Of a DNA stretch of 64,000 nt, positions 46,034 to 59,375 are shown one piece after another; position 1 is the stretch's first letter; each line of letters opens with the position of its first letter. The notes below the pieces were generated by a model, which saw only the letters and a list, made by a program, of their open reading frames with translations, did not search any database and was not told the origin of the DNA. Position numbers and translations under genes: made by a program. Origin of the DNA: Eustoma russellianum (Eukaryota; Streptophyta; Magnoliopsida; Gentianales; Gentianaceae); NCBI GenBank assembly GCA_036186865.1, contig AP025040.1:32937448-33001447 (forward strand), in the 5' to 3' direction.

Positions 46034-46298
46034 TGTTGTAACCCAATAGGGAATCCTTTTGTACCTATGATCTATTTAAGAGAATATGTGACAAGATAAG
46101 ATTTCAATTATAATTTATTGAGCCGATGACGATTATTATTATAGATTACGTTACGAGAAGTAATATACGTATATGTTATTCGAGCAAGAATATTGGACCA
46201 TGAGGAGAGGACCAATTCACCCCCAAGAGCTTGGAAGGTTTCGGCCCCAAGGTTAGGGAGGGCCCTAATTGAAATTCTTAAGATTGTAAGGGGCCATG
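46034..46298. other. Unassigned 265-base gap
   Basis: Between the EPRV breakpoint and the copia LTR remnant. It begins TTGTAACCCAATAGGG, which could be an LTR-type end, and holds a CGGCCCCAAGG stretch. No ORF or motif is convincing. Confidence 0.4.
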
Positions 46299-48008
46299 TG
46301 TAGGATCTGCAAGGCACCACTAGAAGGGGGGAGGGGGTTGAATAGTGGGTGCGGAAAATGTGGTTTTTAAAATAGTTTTAAACCAAAAACCCAACTTCTG
46401 AAAACAGTTTCTGTTTTCAGGACCAGTTTTAAAACGTTTTGAAAACTAGGTTGCAGGTCTTCAAAAATTCTGAAATTTCGAGAGAACATAGCCTCAGATG
46501 TTATGAGTGTCTCCTAAAAATTTGAGATTTAAATTCAACCTCTAACCACTTGAAAATTTGTTGGTGGTCAGATTGCGTAAATCTGCCAGAAACGGTAGAC
46601 TGATTTGAAAAATTAATTCCTATTTGTACGTAACTCCAAATGCTCTGAAAATTTAAAGACTAACCCCTTATTAGTTTTATTTAAATGGGTTGAAACATTT
46701 TTGAAAAATTCTTTTGGGAAGTTAGTCAAATACGATCAAAGTCTCAATCTTTGCAAGCCTGAAAATCAGACTGCACTAGTCTCAGATCTTTGGACGTTTG
46801 AATGACTTATACTTGTTCAAAAGGGTTGAAACTTGCGCCAAAAGAACCTTAAAACGTGTGTCTATGTTTCCTGAAATTTTCGTAATTTTTGAATGTATCC
46901 TAAACCCGTCTTATCACTATCATGCTTTTGTGACGAAATAATATGATCTAGCATGTTTGTTCTCGTATCAAATTTCTTCACCATTTTCTCTAAATTCGCA
47001 TTCCTTGATTTCAAGTTTGAAATCTCGGATTTCATTTCATTATTGTGCATAATCAATGATGAGACCTCTGATTTTAATGCATTAATGATGCATGGCGACT
47101 CTTCTTTTGAATCGTTTAATTGAGAAACAAGGTTCGTGTTAGAAGATTCTAACAACTTCTTGTTTTCAATTAATCGTTTCTTTTCTTTTGCAAGAGTCTT
47201 TGAAAACTTATGCAATTCTAAATATTGACTAAATAAATCATCATAAGAATATTCAGAATCAGAATCAAAGTCGGAAGATACCTGATTTGATGCTTTAGAT
47301 GTAAAGCATACTTGTGCCTTTTGTTGTTCCGTATCATCAGCCTCAGAGTCGGATGTGTCACTCCAAGTGGAGGCTTTGAAGGATCTTCTCATTTGTTTAG
47401 GTTCTGAGACGAGTCTAGTTTTTGTCCGATCCTTGTCAAGGTATTTATTCATTTGTTTGTCCTTGTTTGGACAGTCATATGACAAGTGTCCAGGTTGTCC
47501 ACATTCATAACACTTTATTTTCTTATTTTTATTTTTATGATCCTTAGATGAGGTAGACTTATGTTTAATCGATTTTCTCAAGATTTTTCTTAATCTTTTA
47601 GCCATCGCGATTAAATCCTCATCATCGGAATCTACGTTACTATCATCTACGACATATTCATTTGATTTAAATGCTATAGCCCTATCATTATTAGAAATAG
47701 ACTCAGAATGTCTTAAAGCGAGTTTGTTTTCATATACCTTTAGTGATCCAATTAGTTCTTCCATCTTAATCGATTAAGTTTCTTTGATTTCTTCTACGGC
47801 CGTTACTTTAGGATCCCACTCGGATGGAAGGCTTCGCAAGATCTTTTGTACCTTTTCCTGGATAGTGAAGGCTTTGCCAAGAGACTCAAGAGAATTGTAA
47901 ATGTTAGTCAAGCGTAAATCCATCTCAACAATAGATTCATTTGGCAATAATTTTAAAGGACTCAAGTGTGGACATAAGCATATTAATTTTGGACTCCTTT
48001 ACTTGGTT
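46299..48008 (-). mobile_element. SIRE-like Ty1/copia remnant C2 (gag plus LTR end)
   Basis: Minus-strand order is gag fragment (48008-46862), then directly LTR sequence (46861-46299) ending in GTGGTGCCTTGCAGATCCTACA. All of pol is missing. The LTR end contains CCCCCCTTCTAGTGGTG, also present in C1 and C3. Upstream it abuts the truncated C1 LTR at 48008/48009 without any element boundary, pointing to a deletion or recombination. Confidence 0.75.
46862..48008 (-). pseudogene. C2 gag fragment (broken)
   Basis: It shows the UBN2/copia-type Gag end (LLPNESIVEMDLRLTNI, ILRSLPSEWDPKVTA), then MEELIGSLKVYE, then a basic region with a CCHC knuckle CYECGQPGHLSYDC, then an acidic and a Leu/Lys-rich coiled-coil part ending SSQKHDSDKTGLGY. 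Breaks are a frameshift near 47968 and an in-frame TAA near 47774. Very similar in layout to C1 gag. The N-terminus is missing. Confidence 0.8.
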
Positions 48009-48896
48009 TTGCACCAAGAACACCTTGTAATCTCTGAAAGATGATGATTAAGAACCTCCAATAACATATATATAAGAGTCTTCAAGAGAAAATAGAACGT
48101 GACATCGAATACCGTCGCATATCCCGCCACCGTCGATAAAATCATCAAATGAGAGAATAAAATAGAAAACCACCAAATAATCTTCAAGAATATATTAAAT
48201 GAACTCCAGAATGAATATAATAAGATACTCAAGATATTCCTTGAGTAAAAATACCGAGACTGTCATCGGGGGTAAAATGACCAAAATGCCCCTAGTGAGA
48301 TAAAACTCCAGAAATGACCCCGATGGTCAGAAATAATCACAATACCACCTTTGTCATGATAACCAAGATAATAATATGCACTTGAAATATTTTTCACCAT
48401 ATGATGTTCCTACAAAACTTAAAATACCAATTTTGCCCTTTTCGGTAAGTTGTAGAAACTTCCAAGGCACGTTAGTCTCAAGACAATAATAATCAACAAA
48501 AACACATAATAAGCACATAATGATCATGTATAAATCATGTACAAATGAAAACAACCATTTTATCACATTTTAGAAAATTATTTCTAAAAACTCTAGACAT
48601 CGATCGATCGAAGTGCCTCAGCTTCATAGATCGATGTCTCACATAAAGGTTCAGGTTTTGTCTCTGACCTACATCGATCGATCGAAGTGAGAGTTCGATA
48701 TACATCGATCGATTGATGTGTCTTAGGTTTAGATATCGATGTCTCACAGAAAGGTCTTAAACTTATCTGCCTTACATAGATCGATCGATGTGAACTTGTT
48801 CAACTTTTAATCACATATAATACCATGTGTGGCATTTTTAAGTATTCACCACTTAAAATCATGACTTTGAAAATTATCCAAACATATTTCTCAACA
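48009..48896 (-). repeat. C1 3' LTR, truncated (888 bp)
   Basis: It matches the first ~890 bases (element sense) of the 5' LTR, beginning TGTTGAGAAATATG at 48896. The remaining ~1450 bases are missing at the junction with C2 gag. It contains four CGATCGATCG or related sites (48598-48795), as in 56787-56984. Confidence 0.85.
48598..48795. repeat. CGATCGATCG-rich inverted-repeat cluster in C1 LTRs
   Basis: Several ACATCGATCGATCGA / TAGATCGATGT pairs lie within ~200 bases and could form hairpins. The same cluster is in the 5' LTR at 56787-56984. The motif resembles the array units of the unrelated G1 LTRs. Confidence 0.75.
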
Positions 48897-49206
48897 TTCT
48901 CCCCCTTTTGGATGATTTTCAAAATAACTTAACATGATTTAATGTCACAACTTATAACCAAAAGTTTAACCAAATGTTTAACCAAAAGTTTAACCAAATA
49001 TTTTCAACTATGTTTTCAACGTTTAAATAGTATGCTGCTCCCCCTCAACTCATACTCTCCCCCTTAACCTATGCTCCAAAATTTATACCAATAAAAACTT
49101 AGCATATGATTCATCATGACTTACCAACTAAAACATGACTTACCAACTAAAATCATGTTCTTATTCTATCTCCCCCTTTATTTTGCAAATCATGCAAAAG
49201 ATAGAA
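48897..49206 (-). other. C1 polypurine tract and 3' untranslated stretch
   Basis: The minus strand reads CATCCAAAAGGGGGAGAA just before TGTTGAG, a polypurine tract. Further GGGGGAG tracts occur near 49045, 49060 and 49180. No coding region lies between here and the pol stop at 49207. Confidence 0.6.
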
Positions 49207-52200
49207 CTATACAATGATATCATAAGTCATCATTCCTAATTTGGCTCGTAAGTTTTCAAAAGTGGCTTGATTAAGGGGTTTGGTGAAGATGTCAGCGATT
49301 TGGTGATCAGTTCTTATATGGTTTATCACTATGTCCTCATTTTGAACATGATCGCGAAGAAAGTGGTATCGCACCTCAATGTGTTTGGCCTTAGAATGAA
49401 GTACCGGATTCCGGAAAAGATTGATTGCACTTGTGCTATCGCAAAAAATTAGAATCTTATTCATTTTAATGCCAAAATCACTAAGTTGCTGTTTAAGCCA
49501 AAGTATTTGGGTAGTACATAAACTCAAAGCAACATACTCGGCTTCAGTGGTAGAAAGAGCTACACTAGCTTGCTTTTTAGAAAACCAAAAGATCAAATTG
49601 GTTCCTATAAATTGACATGTACCGCTAGTGGATTTTCTATCTAACCTGCAACCACCATAATTAGCATCACTATATGCGTGTAATTCCAACTTAGCGTTTC
49701 TATCATACCACAATCCTAAGTGAGGTGTATGCTTAAGATATCTAAAGACCTTTTTCACTGCATTGTAATGTGATACCTTAGGACAAGATTGAAACCTAGC
49801 ACACATACACACACTAAACATAATATCAGGTCTTGATACAGTTAAGTATAACAATGAGCCAATCATAGACCTATAAAGTGTGTCATCAAAAGGTTTACCA
49901 TTTTCATCCTTATCAAGTTTGGTACTAACACTCATAGGGGTAGTTGTAGGTTTCAACTCTTTAAAGCCAAACTTCTTAATCATATCATTGACATAATTAA
50001 GTTGGCTAATGTGAATTCCTTGAGGGGTTTGTTTGATTTGAAGTCCTAAGAAATAATTCAACTCTCCTACCATTGACATTTCAAACTCTGACTTCATACA
50101 TTCTTCGAAGTCTTTTACTAAAGTAGGGTTAGTTGAACCAAAGATTATATCATCTACGTATATTTGAACTATTAACAAATCATTATCTTTTCTTCTTAGG
50201 AATAATGTGTTGTCGATGGTCCCCCTTTGATAATTATTTGCAATAAGAAAGTTTGCAAATCTATCATACCAAGCTCTTGGAGCTTGTTTTAAACCATATA
50301 GAGCTTTCTTAAGCTTATAAACATGGTTAGGATTCTTTGGATCTTCAAATCCAGGGGGTTGTTTGACAAACACCTCTTCTTGGATGTATCCATTCAAGAA
50401 TGCACTCTTGACATCCATTTGGAAGAGCTTAATATTGCTTAGACTTGCAATCGCAAGTAACAATCTAATTGCTTCTAGTCGTGCAACGGGTGCAAAGGTT
50501 TCTTCATAATCTATACCTTCTTGTTGATTATAACCTTGTGCGACTAGTCTAGCTTTATTTCTTGTGATGTTTCCTTGTTCATCCATTTTGTTTCTAAATA
50601 TCCATTTTGTTCCTATTATAGATTTATTTTCAGGTTTAGGCACTAAGTCCCATACATTATTTCGGATAAATTGGTTTAACTCCTCATGCATGGCATCTAT
50701 CCATGATAAATCGCCTAAGGCTTCCTTAATATTTTTAGGTTCTAAGTGTGATATTAAGATATGCCCTTCAGGTTGACTTATGTTTCTACGTGTTCTAACC
50801 CCAACACTTGGATCACCAATGATTAGCTCTTTAGGGTGTTTATGTTTATCTTCTATAAGCCACCAATTCCTAAGTTGACTAGGTTCACCTTCTTCTAGTT
50901 CAAATGTTTCATTTGTGTGAACATTTTCATATACAATTGGAACATCCTGTAAGTTAGATAGATTATCTTCCAATTGTAAAATTTCTTGATTTATTTCACC
51001 TAAAGGTTCATGCACATCTTATTCAGGGGAAGTTGGTTCTAGATGATCATGAACAGGCTCAAGTAATATATCATCATCATCAAACATATTTTCAACATTA
51101 TTTTCTTGTTTATGTTGATGTTTATCACTAACTTCAAAGCATGCATTTTCATTGAATTTCACATGTATGGATTCAATTATTTTTCTAGATGCAGGATTAT
51201 AACACCTATATGCTCTTGAGTTAGTTGAATACCCAACAAATATGCATTCAATAGACTTTTGTTCAAATTTATCTAGATTATCCTTAGTGTTCAGCACAAA
51301 ACATTTACATCCAAATACTTTAAGATAATCTATCTTAGGTTGTCTATTGTTTACAATTCATAAGGCGTTTTATTTAATTTCTTTCTAATAGTGAGCCTAT
51401 TTATAATATAGCATGCACAACTAACAGCTTCAGCCCATAAATATTTAGGTAATTTATTTTCACACAGCATTGTCCTAGCAACTTCTTGAATTGTTCTATT
51501 TTTACGTTCAACAACTCCATTGAGTTGTGGTGTTCTAGGTGGTGAGAATTCATGTTTTATTCCATATAGTTCGCAAAATTTTATTACGTCTTTGTTTTTA
51601 AATTCTCCACCTCTATCGCTTCTAATTCTTTTAACATTTTCTTCATAAATGTTTTCAAGTTGCTTAATAAGAGTTTTGATTGCTAATGGAGCATCGTCTT
51701 TGTGTGTTAAAAACAATGTCCATGTGTAGCGTGAGTAATCATCTACTATGACACACACATAGTAGTGTCCACCTAGACTTCTTGTCCTACTTGGACCAAA
51801 TAAGTCTAAGTGAAGCAATTCTAGTACATGACTAGTACTCACTTCATGTTTCGGTTTTAAGGTTTCTTTAATGTGTTTTCCCTTAATACATGTTTCACAC
51901 ATTTGAAAATTATCTAAGTCTAACTTAGGCATTCCTCTAATTAAATTCTTCTTAGATAATTTCTTAATAGTTGAAATTCCTATATAGCCTAATCTTCTAT
52001 GCCATAAATTTACATCTAAGTCATGTGATATTAGACACTTAACCTTAGCATCTAACATGTTATCTAAGGTAAGAGTATAAATATTTCCATCTCTATTTCC
52101 TTTTAAGACCGTTTCTCCTTTTTCATTTATTATATCACAAGAATTGGGAAGAAAGGAGACATTATAACCACAATCTATAAGTTGAGAAATACTAAGTAAA

Positions 52201-52481
52201 TTATAAGATAGATTGCTTACTAACAACACATTTCGTATTTGAAATGTGTTAGGGTCTCCAATTGTTCCTTTTCCAACAACTTGTCCTTTGTTGTTGTCAC
52301 CGAATGTTACTTTTCCTCCATCCTTGATGTGTTCCAATTCGATGAATAGTTTGGGGTTCCCCGTCATATGCCTCGAACATCCACTATCTAAAAACCATTT
52401 GGTTTTTAGATTCTTTGACTTTGCCTCCTTCTTGCATTCCTTGCGTTTATCCTACAATGGAGACAAAGTTTTAGGTACCCT
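49207..52481 (-). pseudogene. C1 pol: protease-integrase-RT-RNase H (few breaks)
   Basis: Protease has WFLDSGCSRHMTG near 52385. Integrase in 52367-51351 has the HHCC region (LWHRRLGYIG, CETCIKGKH) and DDE-type core (HLDLFGP, VDDYSRY, SDRGGEF, ERKNRT). Piece 51297-51019 is the integrase C-terminus (SIECIFVGYS). The open block 51015-49207 (602 codons) holds RT (KARLVAQGYNQ, FQMDVKSAFLNG, YVDDIIFGS) and RNase H (SDANYGG, STTEAEYVAL). Breaks: TAA 52484-52482 and TAG near 52452 before protease, a frame break near 51350, and TAA 51021-51019. The RT-RNase H block looks intact. Confidence 0.9.
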
Positions 52482-54590
52482 TTATTTGGGTCCTTGAATG
52501 TTAGGGGCACTATTCTTGTTTAGATATCCCTTAGGTATCCAAACTTGAATATACCTTCTAGGCACATTTTTAACATTGTTATAATTTGGAAAATAAGAAG
52601 AATTAGCATATACATGATTATTCCACATAATTGAAGATTCATTGTTATACATGTTGTGCCATGGTTGATAATCATTATAGGATAGCCGAGATTTATGATG
52701 GGTATAAGGCATGTGAATTTGTTTCTTATATGGCGCTATATAAGTGTGTTTGTAGGCATTTCTATAAGACTTATAAGAGTGTTGCCTATACTTAGGTTCA
52801 TAATAAGCTGTATGCATTTTATTCGATCTAGTTGCATTTGTATACATATAGGCATAATTTATATGTTGTCTAGATGCAAATTTTGGCCTAGATGTATGTT
52901 TATGCGTGTGTACTTTTATGGGTGTATGTTGCATTTTTGCCTTGATATAAGTAGACGAAGGTGTAGAAGCAGGCAAAGTTGATTTTGTTGTATTATATGG
53001 TAACTTTGTACTAGATGAAACAAACTTAGTCTTTTTATTTACTTTTTCATTTTCTTCTTTATAGCCTAAGCCGGTTTTATCATTACCATACTTTTGTGAT
53101 GAGATAAGTATATCTAACATATTTGCACCCGATTTAAATTGCTCTAACATTTTTTCTAAGTTAAGTTTAGACGACTTAAGTTGTGTTATTTCATGTTCAC
53201 AACTTTCTATCTTAGATTTTAACATCTTATTTTCCATTTTTATCTTATGTTCATCTTTCCTATATGATTCAATTTTATTCTCTAAAGAATCAAGAGTATT
53301 AGTAGACTCTTGTTTAAGAGATTCTAGTTGATCGGAAAATTCCAAGTTGGACGTCTTCAACTTGTCATTTTCTTCAACTAGTTTCTTCTTTTCTTTAGAG
53401 AGCTTCTTACAGTGAGCATGCATTCTTAGGAATTCTTCATACATTTCATCAAGTGTCATGTCACTATCAGAATCACTGTCAGAAGAAGAACATACCTCGT
53501 TGGATACAAAGCAGACTTGAGCTTCCTCAGTTTCGGATTCTGAGTCGGATGAGTCGCTCCATGTGCTCACCTTCATTGTTCGTTTCCCTTTTCTTGCCTT
53601 AGACTCCTTTGTCTTTGTCGTTTGAGCCTCCTTGTCCTTGGCTTGTTTATTATTGTTGTTGTTATTATTATTTTTCTTCGTGGGACAGTCGTATGAAATA
53701 TGTCATTTTTGACCGCATTCATAACACTTTTTCTTTATTATTCCATTTGTTTATGTTATTCTTCCTAGGTTGAGAATAAGAAGAAGAAGAATTACGTTGT
53801 CTATTCCTATTTGGACGTTTGAAAAATTTTCTTAGTTTTCTAGCTATCAATATCAACTCATCGTCTAATTCAGTATCACTATTACTATCATCGTTACTAG
53901 CATGTGTTTCGGTTGTTTTGAAAGCTATTGACTTACCGGATGACTTAGACGATTCAGACTTTCGTTGGTTTAATTTAACCTCGTAAACTTTAAGAGACCC
54001 GATCAATTCATCCATCTTAGTGATTGACTTTGTCTCCTCGATTGCAGTCACCTTTGGATTCCATTCAGCAGGGAGGCTTCGTAACACCTTTTGAACCTTT
54101 TCACTGTTCGAAAATGACTTTCCTAAAGCTTCAAGGGCATTAAAATATTAGTAATCCTCAAATCCATAGATGTTATGGATTCGTTTGGCAACATTTTGAA
54201 AGTCTCTAATTCAGTCATAAGCATGTTTATTTTTGACTCTTTAACACCACTAGTACCTTCATGTTTTAATACAAGTGATTTCCACATGTCGTGTGCGCTT
54301 GTGCAATTTGACACATATCCTGCTTCAGAAGTTGTAAGTCCATTCAAAAGTAATTGCATAGCTTTAGCATTCATGGACATTTTCTTTTTATCATCTGATG
54401 ACCATTCACTTTTACATTTTTCAACCTCTTGAGTTACTTCACTAACTTGTGTAACTTTCGTTGGAATGTACGGCCCATCTTCAACTATAGACCACAAATC
54501 GATGTCTATAGCCATTAAGAATAGCCTCATTCTTAGTTTTCAATGAACAAAATTATTGCCATCAAAAAGAGGAGGGCGTTGTGTAGACAT
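52482..54590 (-). pseudogene. C1 gag (broken)
   Basis: It starts at ATG 54590 (MSTQRPPLFDGNN), the usual start of copia/SIRE Gag. TGA at 54542-54540 replaces the Trp codon of HWKLRM. The Gag core runs to 54123 (ESKINMLMTELETF), where a missing base shifts the frame near 54140. It continues in 54087-53719 (LRSLPAEWNPKVTAI, MDELIGSLKVYE). A frame change near 53725 follows. The knuckle CYECGQK-stop-HISYDC has TGA for Gly. Piece 53576-52482 is an acidic, coiled-coil and then Tyr/His/Asn-rich C-terminal region. Confidence 0.85.
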
Positions 54591-54735
54591 ACCTTCCAAC
54601 TCACCTTTGTGAGAAACAATAGCCATAGTATGTACCTTGGATTTGAGACAAGCAGTATATAATGAATCGTTGTTTCTTGGCCTTGTATTGTTCGTATGGT
54701 GTTGAATCTTTCTTCTTTTTAGTGGTGTTGGTCTG

Positions 54736-54747
54736 GCTCTGATACAA
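54736..54747 (-). other. C1 primer binding site
   Basis: The minus strand reads TTGTATCAGAGC, one mismatch to the initiator tRNA-Met complement TGGTATCAGAGC, two bases from the LTR edge at 54750. Confidence 0.75.
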
Positions 54748-54749
54748 AA

Positions 54750-57085
54750 TGTTGGACCGTGTACCTGCAATAAACACCACTAGAGGGGGGGTGAATAGTG
54801 GTTAGCGGAAATTACACTATAACCCTTTGTTAAAATCCCCTTTGAAAACAGAATCTGAAACCACCTCAGATTCAGAACCCGCTTTTCAAAAATTCAAAAA
54901 TAATTGTACACAACTCCAAAAATTATGAAACTTTCCAGAATTTAACTTCAATGAGTTAACAAGACTCTATCCAAAAATCAGACAAAAATAAGATCGTTTG
55001 ACCTTTCAAATAAATAAAAAGATTCAGATGGTCAATCTGGACAGAATTGCACAGAATGTTGCTGATTTTGCAAAACAAGTTTCTCTTTGAATACTCAACC
55101 AAAAAGGTTGATCTTTATATCAAAACACTCCTTAGGATGTGTAGATGAAGTTTCCAAAAGGCCCTGACCTTAACCAACTCTTGAAAAATACAGAATTTAA
55201 GTTTTCTCAAAACTGGTCAGATTGCATCTAGATTGGAGCAGTTATCTTGCAAAGACTGAAAGACTAACTTTCCCTTGCTCAAATCAAGTGATTCTTGTTG
55301 CAAATGAACGCTAACAGTCTGAAGTATAATTCCACCAAAAATCACAAATTTTGAAAGTGTTTATATATTTTTTCAAATTGTGAGAAGTTGTGTGAAAACT
55401 GCAGTCAAAAACGGGCAGAAAACAGAAATAAAGAAACAAGAGAAGAACACCGAGAATTTATCCTGGTTCGGTCAATGTGACCTACTCCAGTCCCAAGGAA
55501 CACCTTTCCTTGGATTTCACTATGGTATGAACCAAATTACAGCAAGAACCAAGCTTGATCCTTAGGTTAAACACCAACCCTATTCAAGACTTGGATGAAC
55601 ACCTTTATGCAACTCTTGGTTGCAACACCTCTATCACATATTGATGTAGCCTTATAGATTTGGCTAATCAATCTTACAAATAAGACACAAGAAAGTGTGT
55701 ATAGTGTAGCTGGACAACAACTAGAAATGGAACACCTTAGCTACACAAAGTATGAACGAAAATATGAGAAGGGAATAGCAAGACAACAATCTTCAATTTT
55801 TGCTTTCAAGTGTGTGTCTTCTCTTTTTCACCTTGCCTTCTATTTATAGAGTGAATTGATGGCATATTCTCTCCAACTTTTAGACCATGAGATGGCTGAG
55901 AATTTTGAATTAAAGCACCTCCATAATCATCTCCAACAACCTTGTCTCCATTACATTCAAATTTGAAATTTCAAGTTGGCAACTTTTGCCAACTAGCTTG
56001 CTTTTGGTTTGTCTTCTTGTCTCCAACTCATAAAATGGGAAAAACATCATCTCCACCTGTATAATCACGTTTTGGAGGCTGTGTATATGTATACCAACTC
56101 AGATTTTTGAGGAGAAATCAACAAATAATAGTTGACAAGGTTATGTCAACATATAATATCAAAATTCCCATTTCTTCTTGACATATTGTGATGAATCTTG
56201 CACCAAGAACACCTTGTAATCTCTGAAAGATGATGATTAAGAACCTCCAATAACATATATATAAGAGTCTTCAAGAGAAAATAGAACGTGACATCGAATA
56301 CCGTCGCATATCCCGCCACCGTCGATAAAATCATCAAATGAGAGAATAAAATAGAAAACCACCAAATAATCTTCAAGAATATATTAAATGAACTCCAGAA
56401 TGAATATAATAAGATACTCAAGAGATTCCTTGAGTAAAAATACCGAGACTGTCTTCGGGGGTAAAATGACCAAAATGCCCCTAGTGAGATAAAACTCCAG
56501 AAATGACCCCGATGGTCAGAAATAATCACAATATCACCTTTGTCATGATAACCAAGATAATAATATGCACTTGAAATATTTTTCACCATATGATGTTCCT
56601 ACAAAACTTAAAATACCAATTTTGCCCTTTTCGGTAAGTTGTAGAAACTTCCAAGGCATGTTAGTCTCAAGACAATAATAATCAACAAAAACACATAATA
56701 AGCACATAATGAGCATGTATAAATCATGTACAAATGAAAAAAACCATTTTATCACATTTTAGAAAATTATTTCTAGAAACTCTAGACATCGATCGATCGA
56801 AGTGCCTCAGCTTCATAGATCGATGTCTCACATAAAGGTTCAGGTTTTGTCTCTGACCTACATCGATCGATCGAAGTGAGAGTTCGATATACATCGATCG
56901 ATTGATGTGTCTTAGGTTTAGAGATCGATGTCTCACAGAAAGGTCTTAAACTTATCTGCCTTACATAGATCGATCGATGTGAACTTGTTCAACTTTTAAT
57001 CACATATAACACCATGTGTGGTATTTTTAAGTATTCATCACTTAAAATCATGACTTTAAAAATTATCCAAACATATTTCTCAACA
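54750..57085 (-). repeat. C1 5' LTR (2336 bp)
   Basis: Element-sense start TGTTGAGAAATATGTTTGG at 57085 and end GGTCCAACA at 54750, with the shared CCCCCCCTCTAGTGGTG block near the end. It contains the hairpin cluster 56787-56984. It is non-coding; a 61-codon frame at 55380 has no domain. Confidence 0.88.
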
Positions 57086-58530
57086 GAAGATGTTTAAGAA
57101 ATTCTAAAATTCAATCTTAGTAAGATTTACCTTTGAAATCCTTGGAGTTGTCTCACCTTTTCAACTTAAGAAACCTTCTTTCCCTTCCCTTATAGAGCTC
57201 ACGTTTGGGTTGAAGAACATGGAGAAAGATTGAGTCTTTTTGAAAATTAAATGATAGAATGATGTTTAGAAGAGTGAGTTTGGTTCTTACCTTAAGGATT
57301 CCTACACATGCAAGGAATTTTCTTCAAGAGAAGTTGAGGAATCCTCTTCTTCTTACATTGGTGAATGTCACGGGTGAAAGGCCTAGGAGAGGGAAGATTA
57401 ATTATTTTGGATGATTGGAAGAAAGAAGAAGTGTTTAGAATTGGTTGTAGGATCCTTACCTTATGGATTCTTTTACATACAAGCTGGTTCTTCACTTAGG
57501 ATTGAAGAGTCCTTTATCCTTCTTTTTTACCTTCTCACAGATTGGTGGCTATTTTAGGAGAAGGAAGGCTTGATTTTTCTTGAGGATAAAAGAAGAGAGT
57601 GGAATTGATAAAATAGAGTGAAGTAGAGAGGTGAAGGATTGAAAGAAGAGTGGAGTTTCCTCCTCCTTAGCTCAAAGTTTTGGAGCTTGTGAGGGGAAGG
57701 AAATTTCTTGAGGATGAGAGGAAGAGTTAGAATAGAGGGAGAGAGTTTTCTTTGAGAAAATGTTACATGAAATGGGAGAAGTGGGATGAAAGTAGATGTC
57801 TTCCCTCTTTTTCTTTGCTATAACCGAAATTTAAGAAATGATGGGGAGGAATCCTCATCATTGCATTAAGAACTTTGGAAGAAATGAAGGAATGGTGGTT
57901 GAAGAGAGTGAAGGGGTGGATGTGATGGAAAACAGATTGCATGAAAGATTATTGGTTCAAAGAGGTGGTGTGGAAGATTTTATTTTTTTGGTCCTTTGGT
58001 TGCTTGGCCAAAAATTTAGGGGATGGAGAGTGAAGGCTTCATCATTTGTCTTGGTTGGGAGAATCTTTCAAATGTGTAAGAGGGCAGAATGATTGTGGAG
58101 AGAAAAGAAAATGGAAGAAAATAAGTAAGTGAGGTGTAAGGTTTGAATGAAATGCTATTGATTGGAAGAAGGGTGTGAAGAGAATAAATAAAAGGAATAG
58201 AATAAAATGCAAGACAAGTTGTCTTAGCCTGAGGGGGTGGGGCGGTAAAGGATACTAGTGGGTAGGATTTTTACCATTTTGTCTCTCTCCACTTTTTTCA
58301 TGTATTACTTTCCTTTTCTTTAATTTAATCCCTAATAAAAGTTGTATCATTCTTTATATGCATAATTAGATATTTTTACCCATATTAAGGTAATTTAATA
58401 GTTCTTACACTTTATTTAGGGTACACCTGTACACATATTATACCATGTGTGGTACGATAATCGCACTCTAATTCAGTCAAAACTTTTGTTATTCTTTCTA
58501 TCAACTAGCCAGAGGGTGCGGGTCGTAACA
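57086..58530 (-). mobile_element. Tekay-like LTR fragment G4
   Basis: It ends GGGTCGTAACA at 58530, the same kind of end as G3 (GGGTTGTAACA), so on the minus strand it starts TGTTACGACCC. The other side is cut by C1 at 57085. It is purine-rich on the plus strand and non-coding; an 84-codon frame at 57838 has no recognisable motif. No opposite LTR end was found beyond C1, so part has been deleted. Confidence 0.65.
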
Positions 58531-59375
58531 AAATGTCATACGAGATTTTAAATGATCGCACGCCAAAGATTGATTATTTTCGTGTTTTTGGATGTAAATG
58601 TTTTGTATTAAAGACAAAAGATAATCTAGATAAATTTGAGTCTAAATCTATTGAATGCATCTTTGTTGGATATTCTGTAAAATCTAAAGCATATAGATGT
58701 TATGATCCTGTCACTAGACAAATTTTAGAATATATTCATGTGAAGTTTAATGAATTTTGTGAACTTGAATATGATGATGATCTTGAATTGAACCCGTGAT
58801 GGATGACATAGAAGAAAATGGCATACAGGATGAGCACGACACACTAGAAATACATGATCACTTAGAATCGCATGAGAACTTAGAAAGTAATCAACTAAGA
58901 TGGCATAGAGATCACCCACATGACCTCATAATATGCGACATATCTCAAGGTGTACGACCACGTAGAAGGATAGATCAAGATGAAATAAATCAATTTTATG
59001 CAATGATTTCTGAAATAGAACCAAAGAATGTGCTTGATGCTTTGAATGATTCTTTATGCATTGATGCTATGCATAGTGAATTAAATCAATTTACAAGAAA
59101 TGATGTATGAGATTTAGTACCGTGACCACAAGACAAAACAATAATAGGCACAAAATGGATTGACTTGTAGCACAAGGCTATAATCAAGAAGATGAAATAG
59201 ATTATGACAAGACATTCGCACCCGTAGCACGTTTAGAAGCTATACGATTATTACTTGCTATTGATTGCATAAAGAATTTTAAACTTTATCAAATGGATGT
59301 AAAAAAAGTGTATTTTTAAATGGTTTTATACAAGAAGAGGTTTATGTAAAACAACCACCCGGATTTGAGGAATGT
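58531..59375 (+). pseudogene. SIRE-like copia pol fragment C3 (integrase end to RT start)
   Basis: It encodes YEILNDRTPKIDYFRVFGCKCF and SIECIFVGYSVKSKAYRCY (integrase C-terminus; first piece broken here in reading only), with a stop at 58797-58799. It then covers the linker to RT (58796-59110, SELNQFTRNDV) and RT start pieces (LVAQGYNQ, FAPVARLEAIRLL, YQMDVK). Several stops and frameshifts occur after 59108, and it is cut near 59375. It is related to, but clearly diverged from, C1. Confidence 0.8.

Larger units (their letters stand above)
48009..57085 (-). mobile_element. SIRE-like Ty1/copia element C1, 3' LTR truncated
   Basis: The 5' LTR is 54750-57085 (2336 bp, TGTTGAGAAATATG to GGTCCAACA). 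The internal region is 48897-54749 and the 3' LTR is cut to 888 bp (48009-48896). The protease-integrase-RT-RNase H order and pol motifs are those of Ty1/copia; the long gag with coiled coil and the CTCCCCC tracts before the 3' LTR suit the SIRE lineage. The right flank is GAAGA, but no matching left duplication can exist because that end is lost. Confidence 0.88.
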
